A stretch of DNA of 64,000 nt. Origin: GCA-2746795 sp963747345 (GTDB lineage: Bacteria > Chloroflexota > Anaerolineae > Promineifilales > Promineifilaceae). This document shows, in pieces, positions 1 through 9,900 of the stretch; position 1 is the first letter of the stretch, and every line of letters starts with the position of its first letter. The translations under genes and the position numbers were made by a program. Location: assembly GCA_963747345.1 (NCBI GenBank), contig CAVVFA010000009.1, positions 782,804 through 846,803 on the forward strand, given 5' to 3'. The notes below the pieces were generated by a model. It was not told the origin of the DNA, ran no database searches, and was given only the letters and a program-made list of their open reading frames with translations.

Positions 1-7
1 TTCGTTT

Positions 8-565
8 TCATGATAATACCTGCGCTTCCGTCGGCATGAGTTCCCTTTGCAAAGCTGCAATCGCTCGATGTTGAAGTGATTTCACTGCCCCGACGGGCTT
101 GCCCATCACCTCAGCAATTTCATTATTCGTAAAGCTTGCAAAAAATTTCAAAGAAATCACCTGTTGTTGTTCTGGTGTCAGCTTGGTGAATGCCAAACGA
201 ACCCATTCTGTATCTAAAGATTTTTCAACATCGTATGCCGGATCATCAGCAGCATAAATAACCACGTCTTCTAACGGCACATGATTACGATGCTGCTGCC
301 GACGGTAATAATCGATAACGGTGTTATGTGCGACCCGATATAACCACGCTTTTAACTGCTGTGTTGGCCCAGATCCATTTTGCAACGCTTGTAAGAAACG
401 GCTAAACACCTCAGATGTGAGGTCTCTAGCCGTCTCCACATGACCCACTTGCCGATAAATATACCGGTATAGCGGCTGCTGATAGGTATCATAAATCTCG
501 GCTATAGCCGGTCTATTATAGGCTCTCGCCTTCGACAGCAATTCGTCATCGTGATGATTGTTCAC
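8..565 (-). CDS. ECF-type RNA polymerase sigma factor
   Basis: Sigma-70 family factor of the extracytoplasmic-function type, which directs RNA polymerase to a stress or envelope regulon. The 185 residues show region 2 (about 24-95, with the YRYIYRQV and AWLYRVAHN helices) and region 4 (about 125-177, with LTPEQQQVISLKFF followed by the helix-turn-helix IAEVMGKPVGAVKSLQHRA). Length is normal for ECF factors. The start is GTG at 565, preceded by a GGGAAG ribosome site. No anti-sigma gene is seen beside it; its downstream side lies outside the window, so a partner could be there. Family call is firm; the target promoters are unknown. Confidence 0.93.
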   Translation of the reverse strand: MNNHHDDELLSKARAYNRPAIAEIYDTYQQPLYRYIYRQVGHVETARDLTSEVFSRFLQALQNGSGPTQQLKAWLYRVAHNTVIDYYRRQQHRNHVPLEDVVIYAADDPAYDVEKSLDTEWVRLAFTKLTPEQQQVISLKFFASFTNNEIAEVMGKPVGAVKSLQHRAIAALQRELMPTEAQVLS

Positions 566-980
566 TATGCTTCCCTGTTACTCTTTAAGACGTATGGCTA
601 CCTAAATAGATACGGGCGTGTCCTGAAATCTATTAAAAACCTCTGGGGGCTTGGTGATCAAAGACTGGCGCAATCTCCAATCGCTAATCTCATTTGTGCA
701 AGGAGGTAGTTTCATGTAAGACAAGCCCTGTTTCCCATCTCACCAGCCTAACATACAACCCTAACGCCAAACTCAACAAACCTAATTCTCTGGGGATTTG
801 CCCCAACTACACCACATTCTGTAAAAACGATGACATGTGTCACGAATATTGGTGACATTTAATCTTTCGCAGAAACAGCCGTACCCCCTATACTGGGTAA
901 TAGAGAGATATTTGGGGACTGCAATTTGATCGTTGTTTTTTCAACCAATTTTGCGGTTCACCACCAATAGGAGTCCTATC
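566..980. other. 415-bp intergenic region between divergent genes
   Basis: No convincing gene. It holds a half copy (about 669-697) of the dispersed AATCTCCAATC repeat found complete at 8.6, 25.2 and 53.9 kb, and a good ribosome site near 700 followed only by ATG-TAA. Promoters for the sigma factor (leftward) and the 981 gene (rightward) must lie here, but I cannot place them with confidence. Confidence 0.4.
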
Positions 981-1301
981 ATGAAAGTCATCATAGACCG
1001 CAACTTATGTAACAACAGCTTAACGTTTTGCCAAAGATGCTCCGCCGCATTCTTCCGCAATCCAGAAGGGACAGACCGCCTTTGCATTTGGGACATCATC
1101 GAAGACGGCAAAGACACACTCACTTTAGAAATGTACACTGACGGTCATGTCATTGAACTGGAACTTACGGAAGAAGACCGCGAGCTTGCCAGCGTAGAAG
1201 GGTGGGAAGCGTTGGCAGATTTTGATCCAGCACTTTTCCGCACAGGGGCAAACGCTCGCTGGCGTGAAATCCGCATGATGGAAACGACGCACACCATATA
1301 A
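981..1301 (+). CDS. small hypothetical protein with four cysteines near the N-terminus
   Basis: I do not recognise this 106-residue protein. It starts like a ferredoxin (MKVIIDRNLC) and has a cluster of four cysteines (C-x7-C-x2-C, then one about 13 residues later), followed by an acidic C-terminal half without cysteines. Metal or Fe-S binding is possible but inferred only from the cysteines. ATG 981 is preferred over the upstream in-frame start at 933 because AGGAG sits at about 969-973. It stands alone upstream of the PAS-SARP regulator, with a perfect hairpin behind it. Confidence 0.7.
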   Translation: MKVIIDRNLCNNSLTFCQRCSAAFFRNPEGTDRLCIWDIIEDGKDTLTLEMYTDGHVIELELTEEDRELASVEGWEALADFDPALFRTGANARWREIRMMETTHTI

Positions 1302-1340
1302 CCGTAATAATCAAAAATCAGCAAACTGCTCTGAATATTC

Positions 1341-1378
1341 CTGCTATTTGTCATGCCTCCAGTCATGACAAATAGCAG
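1341..1378. repeat. perfect 15-bp inverted repeat
   Basis: The arms 1341-1355 and 1364-1378 are perfect reverse complements around an 8-nt loop, just after the 981-1301 gene. There is no T-run on either side, so a Rho-independent terminator is not certain. It could be a transcript-end hairpin or an operator for the downstream regulator. Confidence 0.6.
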
Positions 1379-1534
1379 AGACATCTCCGCTTAAAGCAGG
1401 TATCTTAAAAATCCTTCAAGTGTCCGTATCAACTATAAATCACCGTAACAAATTTTGTAGGAAAAATAATATATAGTCTGAATAGGAGTTATTTCTATTG
1501 AGATTTTAAGTTAAATTCATCCAGAGAAACTCTT

Positions 1535-2680
1535 ATGGAAGAATACCTTCACGTATTTGGCAGAACCGGGGACAGCGCTGTCATCATCGACTCGCAACAG
1601 ACAGTTGTTTACTGGAATGCGTCTGCAGAAAAGGTGCTAGGATATCCGGAGCATGAGGCTGTCGGTAAACAATGCTGGGATCTTTTCCATGGCCGCTCAG
1701 AAGATGGGGAGCATATTTGCCAACCCAACTGCCACATTATCAACAAAATCAATCGGGGAGAAACCATTGGTCATTTCAATCTGGTTGTCAAAAACTACGA
1801 GGGAAATGATGTGGTCATCAACATTAGCACCCTCAATATTTCCAGAGGAGATGAAAACCCGCATCCTGTTCTGGTACAACTCTCGCATGAGGTTGATACC
1901 GGTATTTTAGGGAACGGGAAACTCAAAATTCAACTATTGGGCACAACGGCCGTTACCCGGCCAGAAGGAAGCAAAGTTGAAGGAGAACTGTGGCGGCGCA
2001 TCAAAGTGCGGGCGCTTTTGGCGTATCTCGCCTTGCAGCAAGACCGCCCCGTTTCACGAGACACCTTAGTCGAACTGCTTTGGCCTGAACTCGACTACAA
2101 CGCCGCTTTACGCAACCTCAATACCACCATCTACAACTTACGGAAGAGCTTGGAGCCAGACTTGAAACGGGTTGCCAATTCCGCCTACGTGATTTATGAA
2201 GGCGGCAATTATTTTTTGAATGGGGATATTGACCATTGGCTTGATATCGACGTCTTTGAGGAATACATCAAACGAGGTCGTTTCGCCACTACCACGCAAG
2301 CCGCCATTAAAGCGTATGAGAAAGCAGCCGCCCTGTACCGTGGGGAATATTTAGCTGATTTACAGACAACGGCCGTTTGGTCTCCTGCTGAACATTTTCG
2401 CCTACAAGAACTTTATCTTACCGCCTTAGAAGAACTTGGCAGCCAATACGAAGACATCCAAGAAGACACCAAAGCAAAAGAAATATACCTAAAAGTCCTT
2501 TCTGTAGACTCCGTTCGAGAATCAACCGTACAAAAACTCATGAAGCTCTCCATACGGCAAGGCGATTTTGCCACCGCCCGTAGTCATTGCACCCGCTTAG
2601 TACAAAGCCTGAAAAAAGAGTTGGATATGGTTCCCAGCCCCGCCACCCAGGCACTTTGCAAGCAAGCCCAGTGTGAGTAG
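1535..2680 (+). CDS. PAS domain-SARP (BTAD) transcriptional activator
   Basis: Predicted DNA-binding activator of 381 residues. Residues 1-118 form a PAS sensor domain with three cysteines (C47, C62, C66) that recur in the PAS paralogue at 2995. Residues about 126-235 are an OmpR-like winged helix (LKIQLLGTTAV, then VRALLAYLALQQDRPVSRDTL). Residues about 240-381 are the bacterial transcriptional activation domain (helical, TPR-like) that defines SARP/AfsR regulators. Those regulators bind direct heptamers spaced 11 bp apart just upstream of the -10. Exactly such heptamers (CGTTGAG) lie upstream of the genes at 2995, 3588 and 8830, so this protein is the obvious candidate to control the surface protein and multihaem cytochrome locus. 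PAS ligand or redox input is unknown. Confidence 0.88.
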   Translation: MEEYLHVFGRTGDSAVIIDSQQTVVYWNASAEKVLGYPEHEAVGKQCWDLFHGRSEDGEHICQPNCHIINKINRGETIGHFNLVVKNYEGNDVVINISTLNISRGDENPHPVLVQLSHEVDTGILGNGKLKIQLLGTTAVTRPEGSKVEGELWRRIKVRALLAYLALQQDRPVSRDTLVELLWPELDYNAALRNLNTTIYNLRKSLEPDLKRVANSAYVIYEGGNYFLNGDIDHWLDIDVFEEYIKRGRFATTTQAAIKAYEKAAALYRGEYLADLQTTAVWSPAEHFRLQELYLTALEELGSQYEDIQEDTKAKEIYLKVLSVDSVRESTVQKLMKLSIRQGDFATARSHCTRLVQSLKKELDMVPSPATQALCKQAQCE

Positions 2681-2770
2681 CCACTGTTTCCTCTGAAACG
2701 TTTCTAAAAGTCATCAAAGAAAATCTCCCATAATACCCGCCAGAAATTCATTTTCCTGTTCTATCTTATC

Positions 2771-2811
2771 CGTTGAGGATCAGTTAAGTCAGGCATAGTA
2801 CGCTGGTACTA
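2771..2811 (+). promoter_or_regulatory. SARP-like promoter module, copy 1 (imperfect second heptamer)
   Basis: CGTTGAG (2771-2777), 4 bp, AGTTAAG (2782-2788, 5 of 7 matches), 7 bp, then TAGTAC-GCTG-GTACTA (2796-2811). Order and every spacing equal those of the copies at 3436 and 8696. The dyad lies about 185 bp before the PAS gene at 2995. TAGTAC may act as a -10 element, as in SARP-dependent promoters. That role is inference from spacing. Confidence 0.6.
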
Positions 2812-2994
2812 AGTTATTTTTGGCGGTGACTCCCACACCAACCAAAACTTGATTTCTTGTAGGTCATACAACCTTACATCGGCACACACACCTACCCCTA
2901 TCAGCCTACAACTCGGTAGTATTGCCCAATAATTGGCAGATGCTAGAACTGTGTCTATCGGGTTGCCTGCACCTTATTGACAAAGGAGTTGGCT

Positions 2995-3355
2995 ATGAGT
3001 TCGCCATTGCAGCTATTTGCCAATGCAGGTGATGGTGTTTTTGCCGTCGACCAGGAGCAACGCATCCTTTTCTGGAACGATCTTGCCGCAGCAAACATTA
3101 GGGCATTCGTCTCAAGAAGCAGTTGGGAAATATTGTTGGGAGCTTCTCTGTGGAAAAAGTGAGGCAGGGACTGAAATATGTTGTCCCAATTGCCCAATCA
3201 TACAACGAATTCGCAAAAAACTTCCTGTCGAATCATTCAACTTACTCGTGAAACACCGCAGTGGACAGACGATTAAAGTAAATATGAGCAGCATTGGCTT
3301 GCCCAGCAATGGCGATGATGTTGCGGGTCTCGTTCATATTCAACGAAAGACCTAG
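2995..3355 (+). CDS. PAS-domain protein, paralogue of the regulator's sensor half (one frameshift)
   Basis: Stand-alone PAS domain, about 120 residues, closely similar to residues 1-118 of the PAS-SARP protein: same WN motif, same Cys-Trp-Glu-Leu segment, same C-x3-C (ICCPNC). It lacks the DNA-binding half. The frame changes by +1 near 3098 (an extra A fits), so the sequence as given does not encode the whole domain in one frame. Start ATG 2995 is chosen for the GGAG at 2983. It may be a soluble partner or competitor of the regulator; its own promoter carries SARP-like box 1. Confidence 0.65.
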
Positions 3356-3435
3356 CCACCGCTCTCAAACATAATGAACCTTCCTGCTTAAAAGCGTATG
3401 CAAAACTAGAGATTGATGATGTGAATGAAAACGGC

Positions 3436-3476
3436 CGTTGAGTTTCCGTTGAGTTGCTTGTAGTACTATAGTACTG
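3436..3476 (+). promoter_or_regulatory. SARP-like promoter module, copy 2
   Basis: CGTTGAG (3436-3442), 4 bp, CGTTGAG (3447-3453), 7 bp, then TAGTAC-TATA-GTACTG (3461-3476). It lies 112 bp upstream of the large secreted protein starting at 3588. The first heptamer overlaps an AACGGCCGTT palindrome (3430-3439). Confidence 0.72.
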
Positions 3477-3587
3477 TTACTGCCCCTCTTGGGGCTGTGG
3501 GAGCCATGCCAGACGGGTCGTAGACCCCTAAACTTAATCACCAGATTATTTTACTTGGTCCCAAAAGGACCTGGAGGGTTAGGAACC

Positions 3588-6500
3588 ATGAATAAGAAAC
3601 ATTGGATGATATTTGTTCTTTTAGCCATCGCCTTAATCGCGGTCATTGCAGCCACGGTTTCAGCCGAGGATGGTGTCCTGTTCCGCCGAGACATTTCCAA
3701 AACACCAGACGCAGAAACCGAAAAGGCAGCCATCTACATGATGGATTTTTACGTGCCAGCCCAATCATCTTCTGGTGAAATCACCCCAGTTGTCTATCCC
3801 TTATTAGCAGATGATTCAACTGAGGCCTATGAAGACCGTGACTACGCCAAGCCGTTAATTACAGTATGGATTGACGATCTTGGTGGTGCAGAAATCGAGC
3901 CCATGGGCATCGAAGCCATCGATGGCGGCATCAGCTTTGGGGAATTTGACGCTTTCACTGGTGTCTCCCTAGACGACGGCACAACCTGGAAACGCACCAA
4001 TCTTTCACGCTCAGCTGACCTGTCGTCCTTCAATTTAGCCAATGGACATGCTTATCCTGGTGACGTACATAACGTGGTACACCAAGTAGCAGGCGATCAA
4101 GTCTTTGTAGCCTGGGTAAGCAAATATTGTGACGGTGGCAGTCCCCTTTACAAATATGATTCCAGAAGATGACGCTGATTATCTGGCCGACTTGGAAGGT
4201 ACCTACGACAAAGATGCTCTCTACTTGTATGACCTGTTTGGCGTCAAGGGCAATCAAGGTTCAGTGAACTACACCGAACAAGGATTCCCTGAAATCGGTG
4301 AGATTCCCTACTCCTGCGTTTGGACAGCCCGTGGCAAGCTGCTTACGGGCGATGACGCAGCGACAACCGATGTGGTTGAGCAGACCTACGTCATGTGGAC
4401 CAAGCCCGAACGTCTGACCTCTGGTGCACGCGACGCCAACTTGCCAGCCGTGGACTGCGCTATGGGCGCTGGCTGTATCCTCACGTGGCAGGAAGACCCC
4501 GAAGGGCTTCGCCCTGGTCAAGGTCTTGGCCCAGGCGAAGGGTGGTCTGGTGCAGTTGCCAATGGCAAAACAGACATTTGGTACTCTTACATCAGCTATG
4601 CCGACTTTGACGATGTGTTTGAAGAAGAAGACACCATTGGAGCAATCCCCATGGATGAGTTCGCGCTCCTCCCGGATGCTACACTACCCAAAGTCTATGT
4701 GCCCATGGCCATGCCGGTGCGCCTGACAGACAACAATATGTGTAAGGGAATCAGTCACTGGTGCTTAATCCCAGCGACCCCTACTGCTACATTGACTTCG
4801 ACTCCATCAACGATATTGACCACATCAACATGTAACGGACTGGCTAGAGGGACTGACCGAACCTGAACCCGATGCCGACTACTGCGCAGACGACGTTCAA
4901 TTGGACGACTCCAGGTGGCTCAACCATTCCAATCTGTGTCACGGAAGATGGGCGTGTCCTAAACGGCCGTGTCGCCTCTACCCGTGTACGCCTCAACCTC
5001 AAGCCCTACACCCCGGTTGACGCCGTTGATGAAGACGAAGACGGCGTTGTAGATCAGAGCGCCTGGGTCATTATGGCCGCAGAAGAGACCAAAGCTTTGG
5101 GTGATATTCTGATCACTCCTGACGGTAGTGAGGCAGAAGACCCGATCGATATTGGCAAAGATGTTTGGTACTACTCCTTCGATATGTTTACACCTCCGTT
5201 GGTAGACCAGGGTGGCATCCTCAATCAACCGGCGAAGTGCAGCCCCTGGACAGTAGGCACTGACTACGATTGCACCGATTACGAGTTCTTCCCAGTGCAA
5301 ATCGATCCGCTCAATGACGGGGATTATTACCTGACAGAAATTGCCCGCCGCTTTGCTCTGACCACCAACTCGGTACCAGCAGCAATGGCCTCGGAGAGCG
5401 GTCTGGCGGCGATGCTCATCTACAAGCAGGGCATCATCAACCAGGGCGGCCCGGCCGACATCATGCTGCGCCGCGTGGTCATCACTGATACCCTCAACTT
5501 CGACCCGGCCGTCGACAACCCCTACGCTTTCGAGAACATGGAATGCGCTCAGTGGGTCTACACCGACGGCAGCAATCCCAACTATCTAAAAGGCTTGTGC
5601 CTCTCGCCTGCTATCAACATTTCCGGCAGCACCATCGTGGAATGCACGGGTGCCACCGGCAACGATGGCTGCGCCGCCACCTTCCCGGTGGCCGACGATG
5701 GCAGTATTCCTGACGGAGACAGTGACTTCCCGAAGGTTACGGAATGGCGGCAGTGCGACGGCGCCTCCGCGATTGAGGGCTGCGAAGACGACAACGACCT
5801 GGATGACCAAATTTGGGAGAACCCCTTCGACGTAGCCAAGGGACACCGCGGCTTCCTCGATGGCGACTTTGTAATGATGATGTACGCCTGGGCGCCTAAC
5901 TGGAAGGCGAATACTGTCGGCAACGACCACTACAACCTGTATGTGCGCCGTTCCTTCGACGGCGGCCTGACCTGGACTACCACTCCTGCCAGTCTGGAAG
6001 GTGCGGGTACCACCGCTGTTGAAAACTACTGCGTCAGCACGGCATCGGATGACTGCGAAGGTACAGAATTCACCTACGCGGCCGGCGTCTTTGAGCAAGG
6101 GCGCAACGTCTCCCAGTTGATCGGCAACAAGATCACCATTCTTGACCCGCGCTACACGCCTACCGGCGGCTTGAAACTCTACCCCACCATCCGCACCGAC
6201 TGGCTGGAGGAAAATATAGGTACTCCATCAGAAACACTGCCCTACGATGACGACTTAGCACGCGACCCATCCAAGTTCTTCATGATCTACGAGACCGGCG
6301 ACAATACCACCGTAGCCGAAGGCGAGGCAGTACCGTTAGACCTCTACTACAGCCGAGCCACTGTCTACGGCGATGTGTGGGAACTGGATCCAGACTGGTA
6401 CGATGAGGAAACGGGAGTAATTGAGGATTACCGCTGGCCTTGGGTGGAAAACAAGGCTGAGATTCTCTCCGGTGAGGCTGGCATGCTTGCCAACCCTGGC

Positions 6501-7001
6501 GGCACCTTCATGTACACCGTTTGGAACCAATGGCAGGAAGAGATTCTGCCCGATGGACATGAGCTAGTCTTCGACAGTGACATCTGGTATCGCCGGATGA
6601 TGTACCTGCCAGACGATTCGACAGTAACAGCAAATCCCATTGCTTCTATTCTTTACATCAACAGCACAATCCTCGACATTTCCAAAGATGACGCGCTCAC
6701 TATGGTTGGATCTGCAAAGGGGTTTGGTGCTGACGGAGAAATTGAAGAGATGCGTTGGCTTGTTAAGCCGCTTGGAAGCGAGTCCGACCCAATCGTAATA
6801 GGCACTGAGAAGATACTGCAAATCCCGGCGGATGAGATTCTAAATCAACTTGCGGTAGCTGATGTAGAATCCGAATGGATCGAGGTCAGTTTTATGGCCA
6901 AAGATAAGGGTGGACGTTGGTCTTCAGCCGTAGTGACAGAGGTTTGGATTGTAGGAGAATTACATCAAACGTTCCTACCGGCAACGATGAACGGTCAATA
7001 A
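3588..7001 (+). CDS. large secreted Asp-box (sialidase-like) protein, several frameshifts
   Basis: About 1,135 residues if four small frameshifts (near 4148, 4765, 4833 and 4890) are repaired. It begins with a signal peptide (MNKKHWMIFVLLAIALIAVI) and has Asp-box motifs of beta-propeller proteins (SLDDGTTWKRT near 3990 and SFDGGLTWTTT near 5955). The C-terminus has an Ig/PKD-like segment and ends FLPATMNGQ. The text between the shifts reads as continuous protein (WVSKYCDGGSPLY, CVWTARG, ITWQEDPEGLRPGQG). It resembles, from memory, the family NCBI calls choice-of-anchor O; I cannot verify this. ATG 3588 has AGGA just upstream. It sits under SARP-like box 2. No catalytic sialidase residues were identified, so binding or scaffolding is as likely as enzymatic activity. 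Confidence 0.72.
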
Positions 7002-7052
7002 ATAACGAGTCGCCACCCATTCATGCGTTCCTGTTTGGGTGAAACATAGAAT

Positions 7053-7091
7053 GGCGAGGTCGGCAGGGATGTCGGCCTCGCCTCCTTTTTT
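7053..7091 (+). terminator. Rho-independent terminator after the Asp-box protein
   Basis: GC-rich stem GGCGAGG / CCTCGCC (7053-7059 and 7076-7082), followed within 3 nt by a T-rich run (7085-7091). Confidence 0.8.
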
Positions 7092-7159
7092 CTAGCAACC
7101 TTCGTAACGCTGCAAAAGGGTTAGGGGCCCTCATCAGCAACTGCTTTTGGGGAGGGATT

Positions 7160-8607
7160 ATGACTTACTCACGGCTTAGATGGGCAGTTTTTTTGCTCGT
7201 ATTGGGGATGGGGATAACGGCCGTTTCCCCATCCCCCTCGCCATCTCCGCCACCACCAACACACTATTGCTCGATTGGACACTATCCGGCGACGAAAAAG
7301 GGGAGTCGCTAGGCCACGCCGTCGCCACTGCCGGTGACGTGAATGGCGACACCTATGCCGACATTCTCGTTGGCACACCCAAAGACAGCAATGAAGATGG
7401 CAAAGTGGGCATTGTGCGCCTGTTTCAAGGCGCGCCAGGCGGTCTGCCCACTAATGCTGATTGGACGATGGGCAGTGACCAGTCTGGCTCCTTGTTCGGC
7501 CAATCTGTGAGCAGCGCGGGCGATACCAACAACGATGGCTACGACGACATCATCATCGGTGCGCCGCATTACAAAAACGGCGAACTTGAATCTGCCGAAG
7601 GTCGCGCCTACATCTTTTACGGCAGCAGCAGTGGCCTCACCAACACCCCCATCACTCTGGAAATCAATCAGCAAGACGCCCAATTTGGCTACGATGTCAG
7701 CGGCGTGGGGGATGTGAACGACGACGGTTATGATGATGTGCTGGTGGGGTCTCGCTATTACACCAACGGCGAAGGGAATGAAGGCGGCGCGTTTCTCTAT
7801 CTCGGTTCTAGCAGCGGCATCACCACAACGGCCGTTTGGTCTTTTGAAGGCAATCAGGCAGTGGCCGCAGCGGCGGAACGGCCGTTTCCGGCGCAGGTGA
7901 TGTCAACAACGATGGCTACGCCGACATCCTCATCGGCGCTCCTTATTACGACAGCACCGAAGAAAATGCGGGGGCTGTTTTTCTGTTTTTGGGCAGCAGC
8001 ACAGGGCCAGGCTCCCAACCAGACTTGGACGCTGACTGGCCCACACAGCAACAGCTTATTCGGCATGGACGTTGCCAGCGCGGGTGACGTGAACCAAGAC
8101 GGCTATGACGACATGCTCATCGGCGCACCCAACTACAGCAACGAGCAGGAAAATGAAGGGGCCGCCCTGCTCTATTTGGGCAAAGCACTCCCTCTGAACC
8201 CGATACCAGCCTGGGTGGTGGAATCAAATCAACTAGGGGCGCTGCTGGGAACGGCCGTTTCCGGCGCAGGTGATGTCAACAACGATGGCTACGACGACGT
8301 TATCATTGGCACACCACTCTATTCAGGCGACCAATCTCATGAAGGGCGTGCCACCATATTCCTGGGAACCAGCGGCGGACTGACAACCCTGCCCGCCTGG
8401 CACGACTACGGCGACAAAGCCGATACCTTGTACGGGCAAAGCGTCAGCAACGCAGGTAACTTTAACCATGACGCCTACGCCGACATTCTCGTCGGTGCGC
8501 CTGATTTTCGTACCAGCCGCGATCCCGTCGGCAAAGCCTTTGCCTATCTAGGAAACGAGCTATCAGTTATTGAATATGAAGTGTATCTGCCGCTTATTCA
8601 AAATTAA
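7160..8607 (+). CDS. secreted FG-GAP (integrin-alpha-like) repeat protein, frameshifted
   Basis: Extracellular beta-propeller made of FG-GAP repeats: blocks such as SAGDTNNDGYDDIIIGAPHY recur about six times, each with a DxNxDGxxD calcium-binding loop. The true start is ATG 7160 (GGAGGG at 7151), which gives the signal sequence RLRWAVFLLVLGMGITAVS. Frame changes near 7240, 7855 and 8010. Between the last two, the other frame restores GAGDVNNDGYADILIGAPYY, so the indels compensate. It ends YEVYLPLIQN. Likely role is adhesion or surface display; no enzymatic motif is seen. It lies between the Asp-box protein and the cytochromes and may belong to the same surface complex. Confidence 0.78.
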
Positions 8608-8611
8608 AAAG

Positions 8612-8662
8612 ATGAGATTGGAGATTGGAACCATGTGCAATCTCCAATCTCTAATCTCATTT
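8612..8662. repeat. dispersed inverted repeat family 1 (AATCTCCAATC type)
   Basis: GAGATTGGAGATTGGA faces TCTCCAATCTCTAATCTC across a short loop, forming a hairpin directly after the FG-GAP gene. Related copies lie at 25158-25220 and 53847-53908, with a half copy near 669-697. It may serve as a transcript-end hairpin. Confidence 0.7.
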
Positions 8663-8695
8663 CCATATCTTATTGAATTCCCACCCTTCAGGAAC

Positions 8696-8736
8696 CGTTG
8701 AGTATTCGTTGAGGGCGGCGTAGTACGCTGGTACTA
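8696..8736 (+). promoter_or_regulatory. SARP-like promoter module, copy 3 (cytochrome operon)
   Basis: CGTTGAG (8696-8702), 4 bp, CGTTGAG (8707-8713), 7 bp, then the perfect dyad TAGTAC-GCTG-GTACTA (8721-8736). It is 94 bp upstream of the 12-haem cytochrome. The 16-bp dyad is identical to copy 1, and the spacing is identical in all three. Confidence 0.75.
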
Positions 8737-8829
8737 ATTTAGGGTTAGTGGGTTCATGTGGAAATCGTGCCACCACAAGTCACACCAAGCCAGGACGATT
8801 CCACAGAAAGTTAACAATCAGGTGAGAAT

Positions 8830-9861
8830 ATGCTCCGCAAGCAAATTCAACTACTCTTTTCGCCATTAGGCATTCTGGTAGCCTTGCTGCTAACGAGTGG
8901 CCTCGCAGAAGGGGTTTACAAAGTGGCTGCTCATAGAAATCCGGGGCTATTAACGGCCGTTCATTCACAAAACGAGCCGCTAGGAGGTTATGCCGCACAC
9001 GCCGAGTTTGAGCAAGAATGTCAGCATTGCCATGCACCCGTTCACTGCATCACCGAGGATCGCTGTCAAAGCTGCCATATAGAAATCGCAGAACAACGCA
9101 CCGAAGCCATTGGGCTGCACGGCATCTTACCCGGCACTTCTGATTGCCAGAGCTGCCATAAAGAACATCAAGGTCGTGACGCCCAAATCACCGTCTTCGC
9201 CTTTAACAACGTTGACCATGAGGCACTAGCCGGGTTTAGTCTGGTAAACCATCAAAACAACTATGATGGCGAACCGATGGACTGCCAGAGCTGTCACCAA
9301 CTAGGCGATTTTGGGGCTGAAGCCTTAGATTGCACGAACTGCCATGCTAACGAAGATGCGGCTTTTACCAGCAACCACACCACTCAATATGGCAGTGACT
9401 GCGCGAGTTGTCATGATGGGCATGATCGATTGGCAAACTTTGACCACAATCTCTTCTTCCCGCTGGACGGGCAGCACACCGATACGGCGTGTGAATCGTG
9501 CCACATCAATCAGGTCTACCGTGGCACACCCCAAGTCTGTGCCGCCTGTCATGAACAGCCCGATATCCATGACCAATCCTTCGGCGAAGATTGTATGCGC
9601 TGCCACAACAGCAGCGCCTGGGCACCGGCGGAACTGCGCTACCACACCTTCCCATTGGACCACGGCGCAGACGCTCAACAAGAATGCGCCGCTTGCCACA
9701 CCACTACCTACACCAACTATCCCTGCACCCTCTGCCACGATGCCACAGAGATGCAAGGCGTCCATATTGAAGAACGAACGCTGGCTACCTATGAGGATTG
9801 TCTCAGTTGTCATCCGACTGGCGCAATCGAGACACCACAGCCGAGTATTCAAACTCAGTAG
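8830..9861 (+). CDS. dodecahaem c-type cytochrome, membrane-anchored or exported
   Basis: 343 residues with twelve CxxCH haem-attachment motifs (CQHCH, CQSCH three times, CTNCH, CASCH, CESCH, CAACH twice, CMRCH, CTLCH, CLSCH). A single N-terminal hydrophobic segment (about residues 8-30) serves as signal or anchor. Scattered extra histidines (HNLFF, HTFPLDH, DHE) can be distal haem ligands. The family carries electrons across or outside the membrane. ATG 8830 follows AGGTGAG. The 27-haem gene starts 39 bp after its stop, so the two are almost certainly one operon driven from SARP-like box 3. The terminal oxidant or reductant cannot be told from sequence. Confidence 0.9.
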   Translation: MLRKQIQLLFSPLGILVALLLTSGLAEGVYKVAAHRNPGLLTAVHSQNEPLGGYAAHAEFEQECQHCHAPVHCITEDRCQSCHIEIAEQRTEAIGLHGILPGTSDCQSCHKEHQGRDAQITVFAFNNVDHEALAGFSLVNHQNNYDGEPMDCQSCHQLGDFGAEALDCTNCHANEDAAFTSNHTTQYGSDCASCHDGHDRLANFDHNLFFPLDGQHTDTACESCHINQVYRGTPQVCAACHEQPDIHDQSFGEDCMRCHNSSAWAPAELRYHTFPLDHGADAQQECAACHTTTYTNYPCTLCHDATEMQGVHIEERTLATYEDCLSCHPTGAIETPQPSIQTQ

Positions 9862-9900
9862 CCAATATGGTTGGATTTAGTTCCAGGGGAGCGATTGACT

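Noticed and set aside
3588..7001. Three separate genes (3588-4172, 4129-4866, 4872-7001)
   Set aside because: Reading continues in other frames with no protein-level gap, and only the first part has a signal peptide and a good start.
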